A stretch of 64,000 nucleotides of DNA from Papilionanthe hookeriana x Papilionanthe teres (taxonomy: Eukaryota; Streptophyta; Magnoliopsida; Asparagales; Orchidaceae). This document shows, piece by piece, positions 1 to 12,400 of this stretch (positions within the stretch are counted from its first letter, which is position 1; each line of letters starts with the position of its first letter). The translations under genes were made by a program, and so were the position numbers. Where the stretch lies: assembly GCA_022702705.1 (NCBI GenBank), contig CM040423.1:124757852-124821851 (forward strand). Reading direction: 5' to 3'. Under the pieces are notes generated by a model. It worked only from the letters and a program-made list of their open reading frames with translations. It did no database searches and was not told the DNA's origin.

Positions 1-2781
1 AATCTTTCTGACTCTCCTTCCCAGGAGGAGATCTGGGTTGCTCTCAGCTCCATAGATAGTTCTAAAGTAGCAGGGCCTGATGGCTATACTGCTGACTTTT
101 ATAAAAAGACTTGGGATATTTGTAAAGGGGATGTTACTACTGCTGTTCAGAGTTTCTTTCAGGGCACTGATTTACCAGAATACTTCCATGCTTCCAATAT
201 AGTACTCCTACCCAAAACTAATGCTCCTAAGACATTGAATCAGTACAGACCCATTAGCCTCACGACTGTTATTAGCAAAATCATAAGTAAAATCCTAGTG
301 GGAAGACTTCAACCTCTCCTGGAAAAAATTATAAGTCCCAACCAATCTGCATTTGTCAAAGGTCGTTCCATCACCGATAATGTCCTCCTTGCCCAAGAGC
401 TGCTGCTTGGATTTGGACGAGACCTTGTAGAGGGAAAATATTATCTATAAACTTGATATAAAGAAAGCTTATGATACTATTGATCGGAACTTCATCCTTC
501 GAGTGCTGTAAGCCAAAGGTTTTAATTCGGTTTACGCCATCCGATCAAAAGATGGTTACAACACAATCATCATTCAGTTCTCATTAATGGTAATTCGTTG
601 GGGAGGTTTCCAAGCTACCGGGGGTCTAAAACAAGGGGATCCCTTATCTCCCACCATTTTCATCATAGTCATGGATTACTTCTCTAAGTTGCTTGGAATC
701 CAAGGTCACACCCTTCCTTTATGCCGGATATCACCACAAGTCCAACCTGGTTATCTCACATTTAATGTATGAAGATGATGTCATGCTTTTCTCCGGGGCA
801 TCCAAACTTCGTCGTTAAAAGAGTTTATGAATGCTTGTCCCAATTTCAACAAATTTCTTGCCTCCATTTCAACCACTCTAAATGTGAGGTGGTCTCGCCC
901 GTGGGCATTACCGCTACCAATACTCGGTGGATCACTCACTTCACTCGGTTTCTATAGAGCCCATCTACCTCCGAAATATCTTGGAGTACAGACTTATCAA
1001 AGGGAGATCAAAGCGAGGTGCGGTTGATGATATCATTGGGAAACTTAATGCACAACTATCCAACTGGGTCAACTCCTACCTTTCTTCGGTGGGAGAGTCA
1101 CTCTCCTTGCTAGCATCCTAACCACATTCCCCTCCTATGTACTTCAAATGACTTGCATGAAGAAGAGTTCAAGAATCCAGATTGAGAGAATTTTCAACGA
1201 GTTCCTTTGGTACGGGCAAAGGAAACAATTCCACTGGGCTAGTTGGCAAAAGCGGCTAAACCTCTGAGACCGGGAGTCCAGGCTTTAAAGGTACGAAGCA
1301 TCCGCAGAAAGTGAACTTTTGCAAGCTTTGGATCCTCTTCGAGCAACGAAGTCTCTCCGGGCTCGGTTCTTGAAAGGTAAATATTGCAAGGACATTCACC
1401 CCACTAATGCCTCGCAAGAAACTGCGAGTTCAAGGATATGGAAGCATATGGTGAGGCATAGAGAAGTTGCTTGAATCTCTTTTCCGTGGGAGCTGGGAAA
1501 AGGGGATATTTCTTTTTGGCATGATAAGTGGTGTCTGAAGAGATGTTGGTGGCCTTACCCAACACTCGTTAAAACTATTTTTCCGAGTGGCTTCATGCTG
1601 GGAAGGGGACAGTTGGTCCATTCCCAAACTTCAACAATTCTGGAAGAGGATTCGATCGACCAAATTGCCAATATTCGGTTTGACGGATCACTCCTCGACA
1701 AAATTATCCGGAATTCGGCTAGGAAGCATACACTCACCAAACACATCTATCAAAAGATTTATAATCGGTCTCCTCGCAGCTGGGGAAAGATAATTTGGAA
1801 CAAATATCTCACCCCCTCTATGTCCTTCATGATATGGAGAGTGTTTCATAACTACATACCCACGAGATGACATTCTCGAGTTAAAAGGCCCGAGAGGACC
1901 CTCCAAATGTTATTTATGTCGGTGTCATGCTTGAGACTCGTTCAACACCTTTTCTTCTCCTGCCCTTTTGCTCAAAAAGTATGGAATGGTGTCTTGAATC
2001 TTTTCAATTTTTCCACCTTATTGCAGGATTGGCAGGACCTGCTTGTGTGTTGGGAATCATGGCAGAAGACCAAGGTGGGTTGCATTCCTTTCATTGTGGC
2101 TTGGTTCATTTGGATGCATAGGAATGGGTTGAAGTTTGATGGGAGGGGCTGCAGAGCTGAGATGGTTGTTTCCAACCGTCGATCATTCATTTCAAGTCGA
2201 TCACTAATAAACATTTTCCTAGTATCCTTAGCACCCTATCCACGACCACCGAGTAAAGCCAAAATCATTCTCATCCATTGGAAGACTCCTACTCACCCCA
2301 CAATTAAAGTGAACACCGATGGTGCTTTCGGTGATCGGAGTTCGCTTGGTATTGGAGGCATTTTCGAGGAACCATAAAGGTAAGTGCATCAGTTATTTTC
2401 GAGTCCCCTATGTTGGGCTGTCGATCCACTTGAGTCGATTTGGCGACGGTGTTCGGGCCATCTACATTGCTTCATATAATCATTGGGCCAACATAATTGT
2501 GGAGGGTGACTCCACCTCCGTTATTCGAGTATATGCAACGAGCTATGGCACCTCCTCGGCACCACTCTCAATGGATTAAAAGAATCAAGAATCTCACTCA
2601 TCAAATTTCTGTTTACTTCAGCTTCATCCATAAGGAAGGTAATAGGTCGGCAAGATGGCTAGCTCAATCTGCCATCACTGAACAGGAGGTAAGAATCTCT
2701 AAGTCTCCACCTCCTCAACTGTCTTTTCTTTTGGAAGCAGATATTTTTCAGGCACCCCATTTCAGAATTATTGAGGACTGA
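1..2781 (+). pseudogene. LINE A ORF2 remnant: reverse transcriptase, zf-RVT, RNase H
   Basis: This is the decayed C-terminal part of the LINE polyprotein that nicks target DNA and copies the element's RNA into it. Seen in order: the RT N-terminal box GPDGYTADFYKK (about 80-115), the QYRPISL and AFVKGRSITDN boxes (240-380), KLDIKKAYDTI (about 452-483), KQGDPLSP (about 629-652) and the catalytic box near 765-780. That box reads YEDD instead of YADD. A zinc-binding HLFFSCPF segment follows near 1950. RNase H with the NTDGAF box starts near 2310 and runs to a natural-looking end at 2781. At least six frame changes or stops break it, for example at 448 and 510. It is not functional. Confidence 0.88.
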
Positions 2782-2984
2782 TGCTGCTGCTTTGGTTTCT
2801 CCTTTATGTTGGTTTTTTTGGTTTTTGGGTATACTGCCATAGCAAGACATGTATAAGTTTTTATATTTTTGGGTAGTGTAGTGTTCTCTTGTAAATGTCA
2901 CCTCCCACCTGGAGTCGACTACGGCTTATCAATTTGATTAACATGTAGGGAGCAAGTGTTTGCTCCTTTCTTAAAAAAAAAAAA
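2782..2984 (+). other. LINE A 3' UTR with terminal hairpin
   Basis: A non-coding tail lies between the ORF2 stop and the microsatellite. A stem-loop at 2949-2966 pairs GGAGCAA with TTGCTCC around a 4-nt loop, just before the A tract. Matching hairpins occur at the 3' ends of LINEs B and E. Plant L1 elements are known to keep a 3' stem-loop recognised by their own RT. Confidence 0.7.
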
Positions 2985-2986
2985 TG

Positions 2987-3031
<45 letters not shown>

Positions 3032-3067
3032 GTATGTATATATATATGTATGTATATATATATATGT
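2985..3067. repeat. (TA)n/(TATG)n microsatellite between LINE A and LINE B
   Basis: About 80 bp of TA with TG interruptions lie exactly between the 3' end of LINE A and the 5' end of LINE B. It is probably the original target or target duplication of one or both insertions. Confidence 0.95.
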
Positions 3068-3214
3068 GAAGATGGTGGCTGAGGTGAGAGAGTGTCTGCT
3101 AGGGTTTGCTGGGTGTCAATGGCGGCTGTGACCCTGGCCGGAGCTGGTAGGCTCTCATCCTTCTCGGGCTTCCTATTTCTGCTACTGGTTTTGACCTGGG
3201 AAGTGGTGGTTCTT

Positions 3215-3530
3215 CTGTTCTTGGCCTTCCCGTGCTTTTTGTTTTTCATATTTCTGAGGTTCAATGTTACATTGACCTTGTGGTTGATGTTTGGTGGCCT
3301 TCTGGTGGCTTTTGCTTTGTTGGTGCTTGCTGGTCTTCTCTTTGGAGGCTTTTTCTAGACTTTGTTTCTTCTGTTTTCTTTGTTCTTGGCCTTCCCGGGC
3401 TTTTTGGATTTTCAATTTTTCTGAGGTTCACTGTTAATTTGAATTTGTGGTTGATGTTTGGTGGCCTTCTGGTGGCTTTTGCTTTGCTGCTGCTTCCTGG
3501 TCTTCTCAGTGGAGGTTTTTGCTAGCCTTG
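3215..3530 (+). repeat. 166-bp tandem duplication in LINE B 5' UTR
   Basis: Two diverged copies of a T/G-rich unit lie in tandem, offset by 165-167 bp. TTGGCCTTCCCG occurs at 3221 and 3386, and TGGTTGATGTTTGGTGGCC at 3281 and 3448. Both copies happen to encode a similar hydrophobic stretch, which is more simply explained by T-rich DNA. In some mammalian L1s, tandem 5' UTR units serve as promoter monomers. A similar role here is only a possibility. Confidence 0.85.
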
Positions 3531-3627
3531 TGCCTGGGTGATCTCTACTGCATAGTTCTCTGTTTTCTCCTGGTTGTCCTTCTGTGTTCTGCTGTCTTCT
3601 GGGGCTTGGTTTTTGGGGGCTGCTCTT

Positions 3628-4923
3628 ATGGCTAACCCCTCTTCCAGACTTTTCCCTATTGATAGCTCCACCAATGCTATGTGGGCTAAAGCTTCCTATG
3701 CTGGAGTTGTGGGGAAAGGACATATTCCTCACAAATCCTTTGATCATTTGGTTTTTCCTCAAGAGTTGCATGACACTGCTGCAGGCAAAGGCAGCAGCCC
3801 TTATATCAGGCCTTTGGGTTCCAAGGATGGCCTGCCTGCTGTTTTGTTTTCTAAACGGGATATGAATTTCCTCGATGAAGTCGTCGAGTTCTGTTTGATT
3901 GGTAAATTCCAAATGGGGCACCCCAAAATGGAATTTGTTAGGAAATTCTTTGAAGATTTAAACCTTGTTGGCAGTGGAAATTGGGCCTCTTAGATGGAAG
4001 ACATCTGTGATAAGATTATCCAATGAGGAGGACTATGCTAGAATTTTTGGGAAACAATCAATGCGATAGACGGCATTTACATGAAAGTGTTAAAATGGAC
4101 CCCAGACTTTGATCCTTCCAAAGAGCCACCAATCATCCCTATGTGGTTTAAGTTTCCAGACTTACCTATTCAATTGTATAACCAAAATGCCATGTTCAAT
4201 ATAAGCCAAGCATTGGGTACTCCTTTAAAAATTGACACTCACACTTATGACATGGCTAGACCAATTACAACTAGGTGCTTGGTTGAAAGAGATATAACAC
4301 TACCTGACATTCAAAAGATATGGATTAGAACAGATGAGGAGGTTCTAGAAGAGGACTTTTGGCAGGCAGTGGAAGTGGAGTTCAAACCACACTATTGCAA
4401 ACATTGTAGGATGTTTGGCCATCTGATGGATCAGTGTTACAAACTCCATCCCCCTTCTAGGAAACAAACAGCTGGGCCTGGTAGGAGGACAGAAGTTATA
4501 CCTGCCATCTCGAATACCCTTCCTGAAATTCCTATAGAGAACACTAATCTGGAGCAAATCAACAGAGATGCTAACTCTCTAGAAGGCTCTGAGGTTGGTA
4601 ATCTAGAGAATCATGATATGGATAAAGATAAGACAGCAGTCTTGGAAGAACAAGCAGCTGGCCCAATTAATGTGTCCAGCCATCTGGATCTCATAACACC
4701 AATTTCAGTCCCAGGAAATAACTTGGAAATTGTTGCAGATCAAATCAAGGAGACAACTGAAGATTTGCATAGTGCCTGGCAGATACAAAAAAATAGCAAG
4801 AGGAAAAAAAGTAAAACCGAACTGCAAGGTTTGCTAGAATTTCAGTCTCCAGGGGACCCCCCTGATGTTTCACCAGGCCCTCACCCCAGAACTAGGGGGA
4901 AAGGAAAAAATACATCTCAATGA
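3628..4923 (+). pseudogene. LINE B ORF1, RNA-binding protein (DUF4283-like plus CCHC knuckle)
   Basis: ORF1 of plant L1 elements binds the element RNA to form the transposition particle. The start is chosen at the ATG at 3628 (MANPSSRLF), which aligns with MACP of LINE C. The N-terminal DUF4283-like region includes LIGKFQMGHPKMEFVRKFF. The frame is lost near 3990 and regained before 4081. It then holds LKWTPDFDPSKEPP and a CX2CX4HX4C knuckle, CKHCRMFGHLMDQC (about 4396-4437). A polar, acidic linker and a basic end (PRTRGKGKN) follow. The TGA stop overlaps the ORF2 ATG as ATGA. One frameshift makes it a pseudogene; otherwise it is well preserved. Confidence 0.88.
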
Positions 4924-7900
4924 TCAATTTCATGTGTTGGAATATTAGGGGGGCTGCTCATCTATCCTCTCTAAACAAAATTAAACAATTTGTCAAATTA
5001 CATAATTTATGGTGTTATGTACTGCTGGAACCTATGGTTAATAAAAATAAAAGTAAAATAGTTAAGTCCTTTCCAAATTTTACTTGTTTTTCTAATCTTA
5101 GCAACAAGATTTGGGTCTTTGCAAGGCAGGAATTACAATGGTCAATCATTGTTGACAACTCCCAATTTGTTCATCTGAATTTTGTTATTGGGGAGCAGAT
5201 GGGATTTGCCACCTTCCTTTATGCCAGCTGCATTCCTGCCCAGCAACAGGTGCTGTGGTCTGACCTGCTCTCTATTGCCATTGGCATGAACTCCTTTTGG
5301 ATGGTTGGGGGTGACTTCAATTGCCTCTCTTCCCCAACTGAAAAGATTGGTGGTTCACCCCCATCTACATCTTCTATGGACAATTTCAATCTTTTTATCA
5401 ATAATGCTAAGCTCTTTGACCTAGGTTTTACTGGCCCCCCTTTCACATGGAGAAGAGGAAATACTTGGGAAAGATTGGATAAAATCTTGGTCAATTCTTC
5501 TTGGCTTCAGATCTTCCCCTTCACTTTTTTCACTCATTTGGCCATGGTTTGCTCTGACCACAGGCCTTTACTCATCTCCATACAAAACTCGGCGGAGAAG
5601 GTCGACGGGCAATTCGAATTCCAAAATATGTGGACACTTCATCCTGAATTTCGTCCGAAGTGGGGAAGATTTGGAAGCCAACTCGGGCGGCTCTCCTTGG
5701 GAAACCTTTGGACTCTTCATAAACTAGCCGCTAAACATTTCGGCGGATGGAACTGGACTACTTTTGGGAACCTTCATGAGAATATTCAAAAGGCGAGAGA
5801 TTGAGGTTGTAAATACGAAGCTCGCTTTATTACAAGGGAAAAGAGTGAAGCTGAGCTATTTAGAGCTTCGAACAGCTTGCTTACACAGTGTCAATTACTG
5901 AAGCTGAATTCTATAAGCGAAAAGTCGCATCTACAAAATTTATTGATGGTGATCGAAATACTAAATACTACCATGCATATATAAACCACAAAAGAAAATG
6001 TAATATGATCCTCTCAATTACCAATGAAGCTGGAATTAAAATTACTGATGATGTTGACATTGCAAGAGATGTCGAAAGCTTTTCGAAACTTCGTTCACAC
6101 AGGTTCCCTCTAGGTCCTCTTCTTTTCAACAGTTTCTTTTTCAAGATAACTACAATTATGTGCAGGAACTTAATCTAACTTATATTCCTGAGGAAAGGGA
6201 GGCTAGGAGTGCTCTTGATAACATTGAGGATTCTAAAGCTGCAGGTCCTGATGGCTTTACATCCTCTTTTTACAAGGCTAGCTGGTCCATTATTGGTGAG
6301 GATGTAGTTCAAGTCATGCGGGCTTTCTTCCAAGGCATGGACCCACCAAAATACTTTTCTGCTTCCACCATTGTGCTCATTCCAAAAAACAAAATCAGAC
6401 ACACTTGGGGAGATTACAGACCTATCAGCTTAACTTCTGTCATGTCCAAGCTGCTAAGCAAAATCCTTGTATCAAGAATTCAACCACACTTGATCCACAT
6501 CATTAATGAGAGCCAGGCAGCCTTTGTTAAAGGAAGAAATATTTCTGACAATATCCTCTTAGCCCAGGAAATGCTTTTGGATCTGGATAGAAGGTGCAGG
6601 GGCCATAATCTCATTTCTAAACTAGATATAAAGAAAGCATATGATACTATTAGCTGGAAGTTCATCTTAAATGTGTTGTCTGCCAGGGGCTTTCAACCTA
6701 GCTTTGTACATCTCATCCAAAGGTGGTTAGAGTGTAATGCTCACTCTGTGCTTATTAATGGTAACAGACAGGGATTTTCAGTGCTTCAAGAGGGATTAAA
6801 CAAGGTGATCCACTCTCCCCAACAATTTTTATTCTAGCATTTGACTATTTGTCCAGGAGTCTGGATCATGCTTTCGCTGTCTCTCCCCACCTTGCTTATC
6901 ATCACAAATCCAACATAAGGGTTAGCCACCTATCCTATGCAGATGACATTATCATTTTCTCTAAGGCTTCTAGAGCTGCCATTAGGGTGGTTAAGAAGAC
7001 TTTAAATCATTTTATGGATGTATCTGGGATGGAACTTAATCTTAATAAATGCCTTTTCTACCCAAGTAAGAATGTCAGTCAAAATCAAAGTAGATGGATC
7101 TTTCATTATACTGGTTTTCATTCAGCAAATCTCCCCATCCATTTTCTTGGAGTTCAGCTTACCAAAGGCAGATCAAAACAGACTCAATTTCAGGAAATCA
7201 CTGAAAAGATCAAAACTCAAATCTCCAGTTGGTCTAACTCTTTCCTTTCTAATGGGAGAAGAATAACCTTGCTGAAAAGCATCCTTACTGCTATTCCTTC
7301 CTATGCTCTCCAGATGTTCTCTATGAATAAGAGCACCAGTATGAAGATCAGCAAACTTTTTAACAAATTCCTTTGGGCTGGACAACACAAGCAAGTTCAC
7401 TGGTTCCCTTGGCAACAGCTGTGCAAACTCACTCAAGCTGGAGGCCTTGGCTTTAGAAGTTTTGATCAGTTGAACTTCACTAACATGTGTAAGTTATGGA
7501 TCAGGTTCAGAGCTAAAGATACCATGTGGGCCAAATTTCTTCATGGGAAATACTGTAGGTTTGAACACCCAACTACTGTTAAGCCAAAGCTGGGGAACTC
7601 CAGGCTTTGGAATTCCATGCTGAAAGTTAAGGAAAAAGCTGAACATCTGTTCATTTGGAAGTTAGGGGAGGGCCAAATTAATTTACGGTTGGATCAGTGG
7701 GTCTGGGATGGAACCAAACTTTCTGATATACCAACACCTGACAAATCCAAAACTCTTGTAAAGGATCTCTGGATAGATAACAACTGAAATAGTAGGCTCC
7801 TGAATATTTTGTTGGTACCTAAGCAGGTGCAGCAGGTCACTCTTACCAAGGTTATACCTAACCAAAAGGACCAATTAATCACTAAAAACAACAGGTCCCA

Positions 7901-8883
7901 AAAGCTTTCTTCATACATTTATCACAAATTTTACACTCAGGATCATATTAATTGGGGTGCTCGAATTCGGGGTAAGCCGCTTACTCCTTCCATTTCCTTT
8001 TTACGTTGGAGGTCGAGGCACCTAGCCATACCCATCGATAACATTCTCGAGATTAAGGGATTAAAAGGACCTTCCAGGTGCCATTTATGCTCTCAGGATG
8101 AGGAATCAGTTAACCACATTTTCTTCAAGTGTCCTTTTTCTTAAGATGTTTGGAAGAATCTTGTTTGCAGGCTTAACATTGATACTCTAAGCCTGAGCTG
8201 GGAATATCTGGACACCTGCTGGGGAGATTGGCAGAAGGATAAATTATTGGAAATACCATGTTTGGTTGCTTGGTTCCTCTGGATGAGTAGGAATAAAGCC
8301 AAATTTGAAGGAAGGTTTTCCTCCCCTCTTCAGGTTGCTGTTCAATGCATCAATTATATTCGAAGTCGATAAAATTCCACCAATTTAGAGATATTTGCTA
8401 TGTGGGGTCGAAGGTCTGCTAGGAAGATTGCTGTTGTTGGATGGAACCCCCTCCCATGTGGATTAAAGTTAATACGATGGCGGCTTTATTAATTACGATG
8501 TCGGCATTGGTGGGATTTATAGGGATTGTAGTAGGCAATGCTTGCTCGTACTTCATTCCCTACTTGTGCCGAGGATGCTTTGGAAGCAGAGATGATAGCC
8601 ATCTTTTGGGCTATAAAAATTGCTAAGCGAGTGTAAAATTACCAGACTTATGGTGGAATCAGACTCTATTATTTGCATCAACTATCTTGTCAGATCTGAA
8701 CCTGCTCCTTGGAATATTAAGAGATGGATAAACAGCATGACTAGCTATATGGATAACATGGTGGTGAACTTTGCTTTCATCCCCAGGGAAGGCAATACTC
8801 CTGCCCATTGGCTAGCCACACAGGGCTGTTGCAATGAGACTATTAAGGTTGATGTCACCACCACCCCCCTCTCAGGTTGTTGA
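4920..8883 (+). pseudogene. LINE B ORF2: endonuclease, reverse transcriptase, zf-RVT, RNase H
   Basis: This is the catalytic polyprotein for target-primed reverse transcription. The start is ATG 4920, overlapping the ORF1 stop. The N-terminal AP-type endonuclease shows CWNIRG, LLEP, GGDFN (about 5310) and SDHRPLL (about 5558), so its catalytic set is visible. The RT shows GPDGFTSSFYK (about 6247), YRPISLTSVMSK (about 6415), KLDIKKAYDTI (about 6620) and YADD (about 6940). zf-RVT is at about 8075-8130 (CHLC, then HIFFKC). RNase H follows at about 8460-8880. The ORF is open at 4920-5804, then broken near 5800, 5888-6160, 6795, 7787, 8144 and in the first RNase H box. It is inactive despite clear domains. 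Confidence 0.9.
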
Positions 8884-9128
8884 TTCATGGTGACAATTTG
8901 GGCATTCCTTTTGTTAGAAGCTAGTTTTCTTTCCCTTCCTTTTCTACACAGAATTTCCTTTTTGTTTTGGTATACTTGTAATGGAGGGTGTACTTGTCTT
9001 AGCTTTTTTTAGGATAGGGGGATCCTCCTGTGTGTGGGAGCATCTTAGTATATCCCTTTTTCGATTTTGTTCTCTTATTGTAATCGCATTATGCTTTAAC
9101 ATGTAAGGAGCCTTGTTTGCTCCCTTTA

Positions 9129-9134
<6 letters not shown>
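8884..9134 (+). other. LINE B 3' UTR with terminal hairpin
   Basis: T-rich non-coding tail ending in a GGAGC (9107-9111) and GCTCC (9119-9123) stem, then a few T/A bases and (TA)n. The position matches the LINE A hairpin. Confidence 0.7.

Positions 9135-9180
<46 letters not shown>
9135..9180. repeat. (TA)n microsatellite between LINE B and LINE C tails
   Basis: About 23 TA units separate the 3' end of LINE B (+) from the 3' end of LINE C (-). The two LINEs therefore meet tail to tail at one TA tract. Confidence 0.95.
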
Positions 9181-9186
<6 letters not shown>

Positions 9187-9463
9187 AGGGGCTACATAGG
9201 ATTCTTACATGTTAATACCAAAATTGGGAATACAAGTAAAAAACCCCTCGGGAATAAACCAAAACTATCCCAATGACCTCAAACAAAAGCAGAAAAAGTA
9301 TAAACCAAACAGAAATTACAACAAAATTTTAAAAAGGGGGGGGTGGGGGGTCTTGGCACAAATGAGGGAATGACACTTCAGGCAAATCAGATTGTAGACC
9401 AAATCCATACCGAAAGAATGCATCTGAAGGAAAATGTTATGCCATAAAAGACAAATTGGAAAC

Positions 9464-12400
9464 TCAGATATATGAGTGATGTACTAGTCTAAAGTGGGGA
9501 GAACTAAGATTATCCCCAGTGATCAGAAAATGAAGTTCAGAGGGAGGGGTATTAGAAACCATAACTGTAGAGGAATCAACACCATTTCGGGCCAACCAGT
9601 TGGCTGGTTGGTTACCCTCTCTGAAGTTAAAAGAGAATTGGGTCTGGGGGGATTTAATTGTATGTATATGCTGCAGCCAATAATTATGATGCCAATTAGT
9701 ATGAGGACTATTATTAAGGCTGTTAATCAAATCATGTGAGTCCACCTCAATCCAAATATTGGTCCAGCAAGCTTTCCTGGCTAATTGTAGTGCCCACAAC
9801 ACAACAATAAGCTCAGCCTCAAAAGCATCTTGTGCATCAACAGGGGCTTGAAAAAATAAAAAGACATTTACCAAGATGGTTTCTGAAGATGCCCCCCACT
9901 CCATCACTATCTTTAGAGTAACTCCCATCAGTGTTAATCTTAATTGTGTTACTATGAGGAGGCTGCCATCTAACAATTTTGATAAGAGGAAAAAAAATAG
10001 AAGGTGGTGAACTCAATTGTAAGATATTAGGGAACCTCTTATATGTAATGATTTTGCTTATGTAAGATCTACAGTTTCTCACCACAGTAGGAACAACTGC
10101 AGGAATGTCTTCAAATTTAGACTGGTTTCTAGCCATCAAGGTGAACCAAAGCACAATGAATTGAATGGTATTAAATTTTTGACCATTCCTCTCTTGCCAG
10201 CAGGTGTGGAACTGCTTACACCCCTTTCTTAGATGAGAAATAAGGCCTTGCCAAACTGACTGTGAGAAGTTGCATCTGAAAAAAAGATGAGGTAAAGTTT
10301 CTTCCTACTGGTGAAAAAGTACACATATGGAAGGCCCTCTTAGTCCTTTCAATTTGAGTATGTCATCTGTGGGGATGATGCTGTGAAGTGCTCTCCAACA
10401 AAGGAAGGACATGGATGAAGACAGGAATTGCTCCAGATAGTTTGTCCCCAAGGTACAGAAGGCCATTGAACAGATTTGCTATAGATGGCTTTGGTAATGC
10501 TTTAAAACTTATTGATTCCCAGATTAATATGGTCAGGTCTCCCCCTAGAGAATTTGACAGTAGAAATCTGATGAGCTGAGTGATCCTGCAGGATTGCTCT
10601 AAGGTGTGGGAGAGACCAATTTTGGCCATCCCAGATATCAGCCACCTTTAGAGAATGATCAACCTGAGTAGCTTTAGGAATAAGCTAGTCTTTAGGACCC
10701 CAGTTGTCAAGCCAGAAATTTATCTCCCCATTTCCCAATTCCCAAATGAAATGGTTCTCAGCCTCCTGTCTAGCTTTAAACATTTTTACCAAGATTTTAG
10801 AATCACCCACTCTTCTAACAATAAGAGAAGGATGGATGTGTCTGCAATACTTTCCTTTCAGGAATTTTGTCCACAAAGAGGTCTGAGCTCTGAAATGGAT
10901 CCAAAGCTTATAGAAGTTAATCCGCTGCAGGTGTTGTAGTCCTTTGACTCCCAATCCACCAGCCAAGGTAGGCTTAGTAGCCTTTTGCCAAGAAGTCCAG
11001 TGCAGCTGATGTCTCTGCCCAAACTAAAGGAATCTATTAAAGGCTCTCTCAAGTTGCAGTTGAGTGCTCTTTTTCAAGGTTGTCACTTTCAGCAGATAAG
11101 AAGGGAAGGTGGTGAGTATACTCTTAAGTAAAGTGATTCTGCCTCCATTAGCTAAGAAGGAGTTGGTCCAGCAGTTTAACTGGAGGTTAATCTTATCTAG
11201 GATATCATCAAATTGAAGTTGCTTAGTCCTTCCCATGGTAAGATAGACCCCTATATATTTAAAAGGGGGGGGGGTTGTACAGGAAAAACCAGTATGATCC
11301 AGAATCTAGTGCTTGATGTGGGCAGGTGTGTGTTTAGAGAATATCATCTGACATTTGTCTGGGTTAAGAACCATATCTGACTGAGCTTGAAATGAGTCCA
11401 GGCAGTGTTTTAATTTTTTAATAACAATTTTGTGGGCCTTAGAATAGAGCATAATATCATCTGCATACATGAGGTGAGATATAATAATATTAGATCTACG
11501 ATGGTAACTGGAATAATTCTGGTGCAGAATATCTCTATCAATCATTCTAGAGAAGTAATCTAATGACAGGATGAAGATTGTAGGTGATAGTGGATCTTTA
11601 TGCTTGAGTCCCCTAGTTGCTTTAAAATTACCCCAAGCTTTGCCATTAATTAGAATAGAGTGATCATTGGACTCCATCCATCTTCTAATAAGGTTGCAGA
11701 ACTGATGCTTAAAGCCTCTAGCAGTTAGAACTTCCATTATGAATTCTCAATTAATATTGTCATAAGCCTTTTGAATATCCAACTTGTAAATCAAATTGTC
11801 CCCCTATGCACTTTATCCAGGTCCTGAAGAATCTCCTGTACTAAAATTATATTGTCATTGATGGATCTCCATTTAATGAAGGCTGATTGGTTAGGACTGA
11901 TCAATTTATCAAGGTGAGGTTGAAGCCTCCCCAGAATAATTTTACTAATAGTCTTGCTGATCATAGATGTGAGGCAGATTAGCCTGTACTGGTTCTAGTT
12001 TTTAGAATTGTTATTCTTGGGAACCAGCACAAAATTAGAAGCACAAAAGTAGCTTGAGAGAGGTTGGCCCTGGAAGAAACTTTGAATTGCAGTAACCACA
12101 TCTCACTTAACCAATCCCCAAGATTTTTTATAAAATTCTGCTGTGTAGCCATCCGGCCCAACAGTTTTAGAGCTGTCCACAGAATTAATTGCACTCCAAA
12201 TTTCATTCTCAGTGGGAATATCAGTTAGCTCCAGATTTCTGGTGTAATGAACATTATCCTGGAAGAGTGAACCATCAATATGCAGTCTGGAATCATTATT
12301 GTGTGTAAGTAACTTCTCAAAATGCTTCACAACATCCTGGGCAATAGCAGGAAGATCCACAAGCATGATTCCCTCTTCAGATTGAATACTATGGATTTTA

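Larger units (their letters stand above)
1..2984 (+). mobile_element. LINE A, L1-like non-LTR retrotransposon, 3' part
   Basis: This is the 3' portion of a plant L1-type LINE, cut by the window edge inside the reverse transcriptase. It holds the rest of ORF2, a 3' UTR of about 200 bp, a hairpin close to the end and an A tract (2973-2984). A TA/TG microsatellite follows directly, then the 5' end of LINE B on the same strand. The order RT, zf-RVT, RNase H and the sequence match LINEs B to E. The copy is strongly decayed. Confidence 0.9.
3068..9134 (+). mobile_element. LINE B, near full-length L1-like retrotransposon
   Basis: This is the most complete LINE on the + strand, about 6.1 kb. Its 5' end starts GAAGATGG directly after a TA microsatellite. 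The order is a 5' UTR with an internal tandem duplication, ORF1 (3628-4923), ORF2 (4920-8883) and a 3' UTR with a GGAGC/GCTCC hairpin (9107-9123). The tail then runs into (TA)n. The 5' motif ARGATGG also starts LINEs C and D, which supports this being the true end. Both ORFs carry frameshifts, so it is inactive. Confidence 0.92.

Noticed and set aside
3092..3525. Hydrophobic membrane-like ORFs in the LINE B 5' UTR
   Set aside because: The T-rich tandem duplication explains the Leu/Phe-rich peptide, and ORF1 has a well-supported start at 3628.
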